From NCBI RefSeq assembly GCF_008281175.1, contig NZ_CP036524.1:2046001-2110000 (forward strand): a stretch of 64,000 bases of DNA, written 5' to 3'. Each line of letters starts with the position of its first letter. Positions within the stretch are counted from its first letter, which is position 1. The stretch comes from [Clostridium] hylemonae DSM 15053. Its GTDB lineage: Bacteria > Bacillota > Clostridia > Lachnospirales > Lachnospiraceae. The notes under the pieces were generated by a model, which was not told where the DNA came from, did not search any database, and was given only the letters and a program-made list of their open reading frames with translations. Shown here piece by piece: positions 16,879 to 25,532 of this stretch. Made by a program: the position numbers and the translations under genes.

Positions 16879-17709
16879 CTAATCCAGTCTGCTCACGATC
16901 TTCGTCAGCAGGGCGCGGAACCGTCCGCTTACGACATCCTCCACATTATTTACATCTTCTGTCACATCGTGGTCAAGCACTCTGTCCGCACTTAAGTTTG
17001 TCGCCAGTGACAGGCCAAGAACATCCATCCTGCAGTGAGCGGCTGTGATCGCCTCCGGAACGGTGGACATGCCTACCATGTCCGCGCCGAGAAGGCGCAT
17101 GGCACGGATCTCCGCCGGAGTCTCAAACTGAGGACCCGGTGCAAAATAGTATACCCCTTCCTGCAGAGAGAAGCCGAGCTCCACCGCCGCGTCTTTTGCC
17201 AGTCTGCGAAGCGACGGTGTATACACGTCATTCATACTGAAGAACCGCTCGCCAAGCTCCGGAATATTTTCCCCGCGCTGGGGCGACACCCCGCACAGGT
17301 TGATATGATCCTTTATGACACAGATATCACCGGTCTCATAATTAAGATTGACGGCTCCGGCCGCATTTGTCAGGATAAGCGTGCGGATGCCGAGCAGTTT
17401 AAAGACATAGACCGGGATCCTCAGTTCCTCGAAGCTGTATCCTTCATAATGATGGAATCTGCCGGCCATGCAGAGAACTCTCTTACCGCCGAGCCGGCCG
17501 CAGACGAGCTTGCCCGCGTGACCCGGCGCTGTGGAGATGAGAAAGTTTGGTATCTCTTTGTAGTAAATTTCCGTCTTATCTGTGATCTCGTGCTCGATCT
17601 CCCCGAGGCATGTGCCGAGAACAATGCCGACGGCGGGCGGTGTGCCGATCTTTTCTCTTATATATTCCGCGCTTTTTCTGTAAAATTCATAGTCTGGTTT
17701 TTCGTACAT
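16879..17709 (-). CDS. Purine nucleoside phosphorylase (trimeric type)
   Basis: This 276-residue phosphorylase has the landmarks of trimeric PNP and MTA phosphorylase: GIVLGTCLGE, FHHYEGY, NAAGAVN, FAPGPQFETPAEIR and DMVGMSTVPEAITAAH. In the LATNLSAD segment the base-contacting residue is asparagine, as in 6-oxopurine-specific PNP, whereas adenosine-type MTA phosphorylases carry aspartate there. With the deaminase next door, this suggests it cleaves methylthioinosine or inosine. The gene sits between mtnA and the deaminase with gaps of 15 and 12 nt. Confidence 0.85.
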   Translation of the reverse strand: MYEKPDYEFYRKSAEYIREKIGTPPAVGIVLGTCLGEIEHEITDKTEIYYKEIPNFLISTAPGHAGKLVCGRLGGKRVLCMAGRFHHYEGYSFEELRIPVYVFKLLGIRTLILTNAAGAVNLNYETGDICVIKDHINLCGVSPQRGENIPELGERFFSMNDVYTPSLRRLAKDAAVELGFSLQEGVYYFAPGPQFETPAEIRAMRLLGADMVGMSTVPEAITAAHCRMDVLGLSLATNLSADRVLDHDVTEDVNNVEDVVSGRFRALLTKIVSRLD

Positions 17710-17724
17710 ATTTATATACTCCTT

Positions 17725-18798
17725 CTATTCAAATAGTTTTCTTATACTTTTCTCATAAGGCGCTCTCAGTATGCCCTTCTCCGTCACGATACCGGTTATA
17801 AGGCTGTGGTCTGTCACATCAAAAGCCGGATTATAGCATGTTACGCCTTCCGGCGCCATGGGTTCCTTATAATACTTCTTTATGATCTCTTCTTCCTCTC
17901 TCAGTTCGATCTCTATCCGCTCTCCGCACGGGCAGTCCATATCTATTGTGGAGGACGGGCCAAGCACATAAAAGGGGATGTTGTAATAGTCTGCCAGCAC
18001 CGCAACACTGCTCGTTCCGATCTTGTTGGCAGTATCTCCGTTTAAGGCGACACGGTCGCACCCGACGAAGCACGCCTGCACCCAGCCGTTTTTCATGACG
18101 ATGCCTGCCATGCTGTCGCAGATGAGCGTCACATCGATCCCCGCCCTCATCAGCTCGTACGTCGTAAGCCTCGCCCCCTGGAGCAGAGGCCTCGTCTCAT
18201 CCGCATATACTTTAAACCGCATGCCGCGCTCTGCGCCGAGTATGAGCGGGCCGAGCGCGGTCCCGTAGCGGGAAGTCGCAAGCGGACCTGCGTTGCAGTG
18301 GGTAAGAATGCCGTCGCCCTCCCGGATGAGGCCGAGGCCGTACTCTGATATCGCTCTGCACATTGCGATATCTTCTTCCTGTATCTTCACGCACTCCCGC
18401 CCGAGCGCCTCAAGAACCCCTCTGCGGCCTTTTGGCGCATGTTCTGCGGCTGTTCGTATCATCCTTCTTACCGCCCAGCTTAAATTTACGGCTGTCGGCC
18501 TGGAAGCGTTGAGATATGCCCCATACTTCTCAAGTTCTTTCAGAAAGTCCTCCATATCCTCTGTCTCTGTCTGCTGCGCCAGACAGTACATGCAGTACGC
18601 CGCAAAGATACCGATAGCCGGGGCTCCCCGCACCTTAAGCTTCTGTATGGCCCCGAACATTTCTCCGGGCGTACCAAGCTCCAGCCGTACCGTCCTTGCA
18701 GGAAGTTCGCTCTGGTCTATGATAACTACCTTTTTCCCGTCTTTACTCAGGCCGACGTTTTCGGCCATGTCAGTTTCCGCAGCTTTTGTTCCGTCCAT
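17725..18798 (-). CDS. mtnA: Methylthioribose-1-phosphate isomerase MtnA
   Basis: This 357-residue isomerase converts 5-methylthioribose-1-phosphate to the ribulose form. Family landmarks are [24 protein letters not shown], catalytic cysteine in [16 protein letters not shown], and catalytic aspartate in [17 protein letters not shown]. The start is taken at ATG 18798, 10 nt after AGGAGGT. A GTG further upstream (18810) would overlap the ribosome binding site itself. It is the first gene of mtnA-PNP-deaminase. The later methionine salvage genes (mtnB, mtnC or an mtr aldolase) are not in the window. Confidence 0.9.
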   Translation of the reverse strand: MDGTKAAETDMAENVGLSKDGKKVVIIDQSELPARTVRLELGTPGEMFGAIQKLKVRGAPAIGIFAAYCMYCLAQQTETEDMEDFLKELEKYGAYLNASRPTAVNLSWAVRRMIRTAAEHAPKGRRGVLEALGRECVKIQEEDIAMCRAISEYGLGLIREGDGILTHCNAGPLATSRYGTALGPLILGAERGMRFKVYADETRPLLQGARLTTYELMRAGIDVTLICDSMAGIVMKNGWVQACFVGCDRVALNGDTANKIGTSSVAVLADYYNIPFYVLGPSSTIDMDCPCGERIEIELREEEEIIKKYYKEPMAPEGVTCYNPAFDVTDHSLITGIVTEKGILRAPYEKSIRKLFE

Positions 18799-19003
18799 GT
18801 CGTCGTCCACCTCCTATCTGTATTTTCAAGGTTTTTGTCCAAAATGTCAACCCATAGCTTAAGCCTTGCTATTTCCTTCCATATTTGATAATATAAGCAA
18901 TGGAACGTCCGGATATACCGGCGTTATGCAGCTTTATCAACAGCGCCTGCCGGTATGGAAGGTGCGCATGGAGATCAGATAAAATATAAGGAGATAGATA
19001 AGT

Positions 19004-20638
19004 ATGATCAGCACGAGCAATATAACACTCCGGGTCGGAAAAAAAGCCCTGTTTGAAGACGTCAACATCAAGTTTACGGAAGGCAACTGTTATGGCCTGA
19101 TCGGCGCAAACGGCGCCGGGAAATCTACATTTTTAAGAATTCTTTCCGGGCAGCTGGAGCCTTCAAAGGGCGAAGTCATCATTACGCCCGGCGAACGCCT
19201 CTCTTTCCTTCAGCAGGATCACTTCCAGTACGATGAATATCTCGTACTGGATACGGTCATGATGGGGAACGCAAGGCTGTATGAGATCATGAAGGAAAAA
19301 GAAGTCATCTACGCCAAGGAAGACTTTACCGACGAGGACGGTATCAAAGCCAGCGAGCTGGAAGGGGAATTCGCGGCCATGAACGGCTGGGAGGCAGAGT
19401 CCGACGCCGCAACGCTTCTCAATGGCCTTGGCATTGACGCCGAGATGCACTATAAAACAATGAAAGATCTGAACGGACCGGAAAAGGTGAAGGTACTGCT
19501 TGCCCAGGCGCTTTTCGGCAATCCGGACATTCTTCTGCTCGATGAGCCTACCAACCATCTGGACCTGGACGCCATCGCATGGCTGGAGGAATTCCTCATC
19601 AATTTTGACAATACTGTGATCGTAGTGTCCCATGACCGTTACTTCCTGAATAAGGTATGTACACAGATCGCAGACATAGATTACGGCAAGATCAAGCTCT
19701 ACGCCGGCAACTATGACTTCTGGTACGAGTCGAGCCAGCTGCTCATCCGCCAGATGAAAGAAGCCAACAAGAAAAAGGAAGAAAAGATCAAAGAGCTGCA
19801 GGAGTTTATCTCCCGGTTCAGCGCCAACGCTTCCAAGTCCAAGCAGGCCACCTCACGTAAGCGCGCGCTGGAAAAGATCGAGCTGGATGATATCCAGCCG
19901 TCCAGCCGTAAGTATCCCTACATCGATTTCCGCCCGAACCGGGAGATCGGCAATGAAGTGCTGACCGTGGACGGTTTGACCAAAACGATCGACGGGGAGA
20001 AAATACTGGACAACATATCCTTCACCCTGAACCGCGATGACAAGGTTGCCTTTGTCGGCGGCAACGAACTTGCCAAGACGACTTTGTTCCAGATACTGAC
20101 CGGTGAGATGGAGCCCGACGAGGGCACCTACAAGTGGGGCGTCACCACATCACAGGCCTACTTCCCGCTGGACAGCGGCAACGAATTTGATAACGATTAC
20201 ACCATCGTCGAATGGCTCACCCAGTATTCCGAAGAAAAAGACGTGACTTACGTGCGCGGTTTCCTCGGCCGTATGCTCTTTGCCGGCGACGACGGTGTTA
20301 AAAAAGTAAAAGTACTCTCCGGAGGGGAAAAAGTCCGCTGCCTGCTCTCCAAGATGATGATATCAGGCGCCAACGTACTCCTTCTTGATGAACCGACCAA
20401 CCATCTTGATATGGAGTCCATCACAGCACTCAACAACGGACTCATCAAATTTCCGGGCGTCCTGCTGTTCAGCTCCCGTGACCACCAGATCGTCCAGACA
20501 ACGGCCAACCGTATTATGGAGATCGTACCGGGCGGAAAACTCATCGATAAGATAACATCCTACGATGAGTATCTGGAAAGCGATGAGATGGCAAGAAAGA
20601 GACAGACCTACTCCGTACAAAACGAAGAAGACAACTAA
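19004..20638 (+). CDS. ABC-F ATPase (YkpA/YbiT type) with one degenerate ATP site
   Basis: This 544-residue protein has two ABC domains, no membrane segments, and a charged linker near residues 245-295 (QMKEANKKKEEKIKELQEF), as in ribosome-acting ABC-F proteins. Walker A1 GANGAGKST and signature 2 LSGGEK are intact and together form one ATP site. The other site is altered: signature 1 reads LNGPEK, Walker A2 reads GGNELAKTT (usual glycine before lysine is alanine), and the second H-loop reads SSRDHQ instead of SHDHQ. Both Walker B motifs are LLLDEPTNHLD. A role in translation is inferred from the family. The ATG follows AAGGAGATAG. Confidence 0.88.
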   Translation: MISTSNITLRVGKKALFEDVNIKFTEGNCYGLIGANGAGKSTFLRILSGQLEPSKGEVIITPGERLSFLQQDHFQYDEYLVLDTVMMGNARLYEIMKEKEVIYAKEDFTDEDGIKASELEGEFAAMNGWEAESDAATLLNGLGIDAEMHYKTMKDLNGPEKVKVLLAQALFGNPDILLLDEPTNHLDLDAIAWLEEFLINFDNTVIVVSHDRYFLNKVCTQIADIDYGKIKLYAGNYDFWYESSQLLIRQMKEANKKKEEKIKELQEFISRFSANASKSKQATSRKRALEKIELDDIQPSSRKYPYIDFRPNREIGNEVLTVDGLTKTIDGEKILDNISFTLNRDDKVAFVGGNELAKTTLFQILTGEMEPDEGTYKWGVTTSQAYFPLDSGNEFDNDYTIVEWLTQYSEEKDVTYVRGFLGRMLFAGDDGVKKVKVLSGGEKVRCLLSKMMISGANVLLLDEPTNHLDMESITALNNGLIKFPGVLLFSSRDHQIVQTTANRIMEIVPGGKLIDKITSYDEYLESDEMARKRQTYSVQNEEDN

Positions 20639-20643
20639 ATTGT

Positions 20644-20687
20644 CAAAGGGGTCAGACCCCTGCCGCGGCAGGGGTCTGACCCCTTTG
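20644..20687. repeat. 44-bp perfect palindrome, copy 1 of the GGGGTCAGACCCC family
   Basis: A perfect 22-bp inverted repeat has no spacer and its centre is at 20665/20666. Each arm contains AAAGGGGTCAGACCCCTGCC. It lies 6 nt after the ABC-F stop and could serve as a terminator, but a near-identical copy at 21922 shows it belongs to a dispersed repeat family. The two copies bracket the TetR-flavodoxin pair. Confidence 0.9.
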
Positions 20688-20833
20688 CAAATTCTTTAAA
20701 TTATCTGACATTTCTTCTATATTTCTTTAGATTTCCCAAATATTATTTTCTTGCAATTTGAGTCTGCATATTATATAATATCTTTATATAAATCATTTAT
20801 ATAATATACTTATTTACGAAAGGCGGTATCTAT

Positions 20834-21412
20834 ATGCCCAGACAGAGAATCACAAAGGAAATGGTTGTAAAGGCCGCGTTTGACCTGGCACGGGACGGTG
20901 GGATGGAGAATGTGACGGTGAAGGGGATCTCACAGAAGCTTGGCTGCTCTGTACAGCCTGTCTATTGCTACTGCAGCAATATGAACGGACTGAAACAGGA
21001 TGTCATTGAATATACGGGCGGCTATCTCCGTGACTTCATAAAGAAACGTCTCGATGACACGGACCTTTTTCAGAGCATGGGAATAGCACATGCAGAATTC
21101 GCAAAAACAGAACCCCACCTGTACCGTCTCTATTTCCTCCGAAAAAGAGACGGTGTCACCTCAATTGAAGACATATACAGAGAGGAGACCGACCCACAGG
21201 TGGCAGAATTTATCTCACAGCAGCTTCATCTTCCCATAGAAAAAGCACAGCAGCTTCATATGAATATGCTCATATACAATACCGGCATCTCATTTCTTCT
21301 CACAGTGCTGGGCGGTAATACGGATATCGGGCAGATTGAACGTCTGCTGACTCAGGCAAAAGAAATATTCACCCATTCCTTAATCACAGACAACGAACAG
21401 GAGATCACGTAA
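20834..21412 (+). CDS. TetR-family regulator
   Basis: This 192-residue repressor has the TetR helix-turn-helix at residues 8-55 (KAAFDLARDGGMENVTVKGI, then GCSVQPVYCYCSNM). The C-terminal ligand domain is not assignable. The upstream DNA (20755-20815) is very AT-rich with repeated TTTATATAA motifs that could be an autoregulatory operator. The stop overlaps the start of the flavodoxin gene by 1 nt, so the two are translationally coupled and the regulator probably controls the flavodoxin. Confidence 0.85.
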   Translation: MPRQRITKEMVVKAAFDLARDGGMENVTVKGISQKLGCSVQPVYCYCSNMNGLKQDVIEYTGGYLRDFIKKRLDDTDLFQSMGIAHAEFAKTEPHLYRLYFLRKRDGVTSIEDIYREETDPQVAEFISQQLHLPIEKAQQLHMNMLIYNTGISFLLTVLGGNTDIGQIERLLTQAKEIFTHSLITDNEQEIT

Positions 21413-21918
21413 TGAAAACACTCATCATTTATCACTCTAAGACAGGATTCACAAAAAAATATGCCGAATGGCTGTCCGAGGCATCTGGCTGTACTCTGCT
21501 TCCCTTCGACAACGCAAAAAAGGCGGACTTTGCACCTTACGACACGGTCGTCTTCGCCTCCTCGTTTCAAGCGGGCACGATACGAAAGCTAAATGCATTC
21601 AAAAATCTGAAGCTGAACGGAAAAAACAAGATCGTGATAGTAACAGGATGCACCCCGCCCGGTTCTCCTGAGGTGGATACCGCCGTTCAGAACAATTTCA
21701 AAACGGATGCAGGCGCGTATAAAGTGTTCTACCTTCCGGGAGGCCTCAGTTACGAAAGAATGGGGGCTGCCGGCAAACTTATGATGTCCGCCTTCTGCAA
21801 GATGATAAAAAAGTCCGCGGGAGAAGACAGTGAAATGTACAGCCGAATCTCCCATTCTTATGACAATACATCCAAAGAATACTTGCAGCCCGTCATAAAT
21901 TATCTGAATAGTTTGTAA
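21412..21918 (+). CDS. Flavodoxin-domain protein
   Basis: This 168-residue protein has an N-terminal flavodoxin fold. YHSKTGFTKKYAEWL is the FMN phosphate loop near residue 7, followed by YDTVVFASSFQAG and VTGCTPPGS. It resembles the HemG-like, menaquinone-linked flavodoxin group more than small electron-transfer flavodoxins. It probably acts as an FMN-dependent reductase or electron carrier; the partner is unknown. It is coupled to the preceding TetR gene. The palindrome copy at 21922 begins 4 nt after its stop. Confidence 0.82.
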   Translation: MKTLIIYHSKTGFTKKYAEWLSEASGCTLLPFDNAKKADFAPYDTVVFASSFQAGTIRKLNAFKNLKLNGKNKIVIVTGCTPPGSPEVDTAVQNNFKTDAGAYKVFYLPGGLSYERMGAAGKLMMSAFCKMIKKSAGEDSEMYSRISHSYDNTSKEYLQPVINYLNSL

Positions 21919-21921
21919 AAA

Positions 21922-21969
21922 TTGAAAGGGGTCAGACCCCTGCCACAGCAGGGGTCTGACCCCTTTCAA
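21922..21969. repeat. 48-bp palindrome, copy 2 of the GGGGTCAGACCCC family
   Basis: Arms of 22 bp flank a 4-nt unpaired centre (CACA at 21944-21947). The arms match copy 1 at 20644 almost exactly. It lies between the flavodoxin stop and the converging trpS stop and could also act as a bidirectional terminator. Its pairing with copy 1 around a two-gene cassette is noted separately. Confidence 0.9.
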
Positions 21970-21980
21970 AATTCAAAAAA

Positions 21981-22985
21981 TTATCTGATTCTTTCTGGAA
22001 ATCCTACTTTCTTTTGCACTTTTCTCAGTGTCTTATTGGCAAAATATTGTGCCTTTTCCGCATTCGTTTTTATCACGCTGTCAATATATGCCTTGTCTTT
22101 TTCAAGTCTTGCCACCTCATCCTGCAGCGGCTTCAGCACTGACACTACTGCCTCCCCGACCGCCATTTTGAAGTCGCCGTAACCTTTTCCGTCAAATTCG
22201 GCTACCACTTCGTCCGGTGTCTTCCCGGTGCATGCGCTGTAAATGTCAACGAGGTTTTTGACGCCTGGCTGCTCGTCGCGGTACAAGATGTGCGCTTCTG
22301 AATCTGTCACCGCCCGTTTGCACTTTCTCATGACCGTATCCGGGTCATCCATGAGATAGATACTGGCGTTTGGATTTTCATCTGATTTGGACATCTTTTT
22401 CGCCGGGTCCTGCAGACTCATTATCTTGGCCCCGACTTTTCCGATATACGGCTCCGGCACGGTAAACACGTCGCCATAGATGTTGTTGAACCGTTCTGCA
22501 ATGTCCCTTGTCAGCTCCAGGTGCTGCATCTGGTCGATACCTACCGGCACTACATCTGCCTGATACAGCAGAATATCCGCAGCCATGAGCACCGGGTAAG
22601 TGAACAGCCCTGCATTGATATTGTCCGCGTGTTTGGCTGATTTGTCCTTAAACTGTGTCATGCGGTTCAGTTCACCCATATACGTAAAGCAATTCAGAAT
22701 CCATGTCAGTTCCGCATGTCCGGATACATGGGACTGGTAATAGATGCAGTTTTTCTCCGGATCAAGCCCCGCCGCGATATACAGCGTCAGCAGCGCCCTT
22801 GCCCGTTTTCTCAATGTGGCCGGGTCCTGGCGCACCGTGATGGAATGCATATCCACCACGCTGTAGAAGCATTCATATTCATCGCTCAGCGTCACCCAGT
22901 TCTTGAGCGCCCCCAGGTAATTTCCAAGTGTCAGGCTTCCCGTCGCCTGCATGCCGCTGAATAATACTTTTCTGTCCTTTATCAT
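21981..22985 (-). CDS. trpS: Tryptophanyl-tRNA synthetase
   Basis: This 334-residue class I synthetase charges tRNA-Trp. It has the HIGH-equivalent TGSLTLGNYLGAL near residue 14 and the KMSKS-equivalent KKMSKSDENPNAS near residue 195. The length fits bacterial TrpRS (about 330). The start at 22985 follows GGGAGGAT; a longer upstream reading is possible but unsupported. It lies 19 nt downstream of a histidine phosphatase gene. No T-box is visible immediately upstream, unlike the trp transporter at 44 kb. Confidence 0.95.
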   Translation of the reverse strand: MIKDRKVLFSGMQATGSLTLGNYLGALKNWVTLSDEYECFYSVVDMHSITVRQDPATLRKRARALLTLYIAAGLDPEKNCIYYQSHVSGHAELTWILNCFTYMGELNRMTQFKDKSAKHADNINAGLFTYPVLMAADILLYQADVVPVGIDQMQHLELTRDIAERFNNIYGDVFTVPEPYIGKVGAKIMSLQDPAKKMSKSDENPNASIYLMDDPDTVMRKCKRAVTDSEAHILYRDEQPGVKNLVDIYSACTGKTPDEVVAEFDGKGYGDFKMAVGEAVVSVLKPLQDEVARLEKDKAYIDSVIKTNAEKAQYFANKTLRKVQKKVGFPERIR

Positions 22986-23004
22986 CTCTTCAAATCCTCC
23001 CTGT

Positions 23005-23640
23005 CTATTCTTCCCATGGTGCCACTTCATCGTTATAGTACACCACATTTTCCGCTATGATACGCGCCCCGGAATCGGACACTTCCACTTCCGTGACCGC
23101 GCAGTTTTTGTGGACACCCACACCCCAGTAATCACAAAGCGGTCTGCCTTTTATGTTGTTCAGGATCCCTGCAAGCGCAGCCCCGTGTGTCGTTACCAGT
23201 ACAGAAGCATCTTTCAGATCCTGCCTTTGAAACAGTTCTTCCAGAAACTCTCCTGTCCGCTTTTTTACATCCGCAAATCCTTCTCCTGCGTCCGGTACGA
23301 TATAATGCTCCGGATCATCAAAGAACCGCTGGAATTCCCTCGGAAGCTCCCATCCCTTCTTAGAACAGCATTTTCCCTCATACTCTCCGAAGGCCATCTC
23401 TTTGATGCGCGCATCCTTGATCACAGGAACCGCCCTGTCCCCCAGTATGATCCGGGCTGTCTCAACCGCCCTGTCAAGCGGACTTGTATAACATATGTCA
23501 AAGGGAACCTCTGCAAGTCCCTTCGCCGTCTCCTCTGCCAGATGTCTCCCAAATTCATTCAGGGGAATATCTACCTGTCCCTGGATACGCCTCGCTTTAT
23601 TCCAGTCAGTCTCCCCATGTCTTACAAAATATATCTTCAT
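23005..23640 (-). CDS. Histidine phosphatase (phosphoglycerate mutase-like)
   Basis: This 211-residue protein has catalytic histidine motif FVRHGETDWN at residue 6, the second arginine-glutamate motif in AFGEYEGK, and the second histidine in VTTHGAALAG. It belongs to the CobC/GpmB-like phosphatases acting on small phosphate esters. The start is taken at ATG 23640, 8 nt after CAGGAGGCG; the frame stays open far upstream, but that stretch has no ribosome binding site. It precedes trpS by 19 nt. The substrate is unknown. Confidence 0.87.
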   Translation of the reverse strand: MKIYFVRHGETDWNKARRIQGQVDIPLNEFGRHLAEETAKGLAEVPFDICYTSPLDRAVETARIILGDRAVPVIKDARIKEMAFGEYEGKCCSKKGWELPREFQRFFDDPEHYIVPDAGEGFADVKKRTGEFLEELFQRQDLKDASVLVTTHGAALAGILNNIKGRPLCDYWGVGVHKNCAVTEVEVSDSGARIIAENVVYYNDEVAPWEE

Positions 23641-23842
23641 GATCTGCCGCCTCCTGTGCGCCCGAACCGGCGAAAAACAAACGCTTCTGCCTGACAGGGC
23701 TACTTTGATAGTATAGCACATCTCCTGCTGTTTTTCATAGAAAATTACAAACAAAAGTGCTATAATACGCATAGTACCGGCAGGCACGCAGACGCGCCGC
23801 CCCAAAGCAGCCGGCATCATATAAGCAAAGGAGAATATATAT

Positions 23843-24322
23843 ATGGAAAAAATCACAAGCTTTACAATAGACCATACGAGATTACTCCCCGGAGTGTACG
23901 TATCCCGGAAAGACCATCCCGGCGGACAGACGATCACTACATTTGATCTCCGTATGACAAGACCGAACCACGAACCCGTCATGAACACCGCGGAGATGCA
24001 TGCCATCGAGCACCTTGCGGCCACTTTTCTGCGCAACCATGCCAAATACGGAGACCGGACGATCTATTTTGGGCCCATGGGCTGCCGCACCGGTTTTTAC
24101 CTTCTTCTCTCCGGAGATTATGAGTCCCGGGATATCGTGCCTCTTATGAAAGAACTGTTCGCCTTCATCGCGGACTTTGAAGGCGAAGTGCCGGGCGCCT
24201 CCGAAAAGGACTGCGGCAACTGCCTGGATATGAACCTTCCGATGGCAAAATATCTTGCCGGCAGGTATTTGAAGGAAGTGCTGGAACAGATCACAGACCG
24301 GCAGCTTATCTACCCTGAGTGA
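23843..24322 (+). CDS. luxS: S-ribosylhomocysteine lyase LuxS (AI-2 synthase)
   Basis: This 159-residue LuxS cleaves S-ribosylhomocysteine to homocysteine and DPD, the precursor of AI-2. The metal-binding HxxEH motif is at residues 53-57 (MHAIEHLAATF), with the third metal ligand C124 in DCGNC. The catalytic cysteine is C81 in GPMGCRTGF. The N-terminal FTIDHTRLLPGVYVSR is also typical. The ATG follows AAAGGAG. It stands alone on the plus strand, about 17 kb from the lsr uptake locus. With lsr it gives this organism both halves of an AI-2 circuit. Confidence 0.95.
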   Translation: MEKITSFTIDHTRLLPGVYVSRKDHPGGQTITTFDLRMTRPNHEPVMNTAEMHAIEHLAATFLRNHAKYGDRTIYFGPMGCRTGFYLLLSGDYESRDIVPLMKELFAFIADFEGEVPGASEKDCGNCLDMNLPMAKYLAGRYLKEVLEQITDRQLIYPE

Positions 24323-24341
24323 TACCTCCTGTAAATGCCTT

Positions 24342-24785
24342 TCACTCCAGGACGTACCATCCGTCTTCCGCAGTAAACCCGTACGTTTCATACACCGGCC
24401 TTCCCGGTTCCGAGGCCAGAAGCCGCACCTCACCCGCACCGGCTTTTCTGGCTTCGTCCACGAGCAGATCCATGATCCTGCATGCCAGTCCCTGTCTCCG
24501 GTGATCCAAAGCAGTGAACATATTCGCAATATATGCGACTTTGCCGGAAGGATTGGAAAAACTGGGCGGATAGTCGTAGAAGATGACCGCTCCTGTCGCC
24601 GCCACTGTGCCGTTATCTTCCGCCAGTATCTGTACGATCCGGTTGTCCGCAAATGCATGTTCAAAAAATGTTCTCAGTTCTTCTCTTATTTCCACTTCTT
24701 CATGCGCCTTCTCGTGGATCAGCTGCACACGCCGGATCTCGCTTATCAGATCAATGTCTTTTTCTGTTGCTTTTCTGTACTCCAT
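24342..24785 (-). CDS. GNAT acetyltransferase
   Basis: This 147-residue single-domain N-acetyltransferase has the acetyl-CoA loop in MFTALDHRRQGLACRIMD (R/Q-x-x-G-x-A) and a C-terminal VYETYGF strand typical of the fold. The substrate cannot be read. Two adjacent ATGs exist (24788 and 24785); the second is better spaced from GAGAGGG. It converges on luxS. Confidence 0.8.
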   Translation of the reverse strand: MEYRKATEKDIDLISEIRRVQLIHEKAHEEVEIREELRTFFEHAFADNRIVQILAEDNGTVAATGAVIFYDYPPSFSNPSGKVAYIANMFTALDHRRQGLACRIMDLLVDEARKAGAGEVRLLASEPGRPVYETYGFTAEDGWYVLE

Positions 24786-24866
24786 CATTGCCCTCTCATT
24801 TTTCTGCAGTTGCGCCAACGCACTTTTCTTTCTATAATAAATGTAGAACATACAAAGGAGAATGCT

Positions 24867-25532
24867 ATGGCTGTTTCATATATCAAACGATTCATCCGCC
24901 TTCTGGCGGGATTATTCTTATTTGCCCTCGGCACCTGCTTCATCGTCCAGGCAGACATTGGTCTGGCGCCATGGGATGCCTTCAGCATGGGGCTTTCCCT
25001 CGCCACAGGACTGTCTTTTGGCGATATCGTCATCGTCACCGGCATACTGATCCTCGTCGTCGACTATCTCATGCACGAACAGCTCGGATTCGGAACTATA
25101 TTAAATGCCCTTCTCATCGGAAAATTTATTGACTTGCTGCAGTGGTCCGGTATTGTTCCCAGAATGGAACACTTAAGTTCCGGCATTGTGATGCTGCTGG
25201 CCGGAGAGATCATCATATGTCTCGCCACATTTCTGTACGTCGGAACCGGCCTCGGCTGCGGCCCGAGGGATGCTCTCATGGTAGCCCTCGGCAAACGTTT
25301 TCAGGAGAAACCGATCGGCCTCATCCGGGGCATCATAGAAGGCTCTGTTCTTCTGGCCGGCTGGCTGCTCGGAGCGAAAATAGGAATCGGCACCGTTATC
25401 GCTGTGTTCGGGATCGGCTTCATCCTCCAGTTTACGTTTAAGCTTCTGCGCTTTGACGTCACTTCAGTCCGCCATGAAAGTATACTGGACACACTGCGGA
25501 TATGGAAGGGCAGAAAAGACAAAACGTCTTAA
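24867..25532 (+). CDS. YczE/YitT-family membrane protein
   Basis: This 221-residue integral membrane protein has about five or six hydrophobic segments. Family motifs are DIGLAPWDAFSMGLS near residue 30 and a repeat-like second half GTGLGCGPRDALMVAL near residue 125. The internal repeat (LAPWDA/CGPRDA) is typical of this uncharacterised family, for which a transport role is presumed. The ATG at 24867 follows AAAGGAG. Its stop overlaps the converging GNAT gene by 4 nt. Confidence 0.82.
   Translation: MAVSYIKRFIRLLAGLFLFALGTCFIVQADIGLAPWDAFSMGLSLATGLSFGDIVIVTGILILVVDYLMHEQLGFGTILNALLIGKFIDLLQWSGIVPRMEHLSSGIVMLLAGEIIICLATFLYVGTGLGCGPRDALMVALGKRFQEKPIGLIRGIIEGSVLLAGWLLGAKIGIGTVIAVFGIGFILQFTFKLLRFDVTSVRHESILDTLRIWKGRKDKTS

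Noticed and set aside
23641-24045. Longer N-terminus for the histidine phosphatase gene
   Set aside because: The extra residues run into the luxS region, have no ribosome binding site, and precede a standard FVRHG start at 23640.
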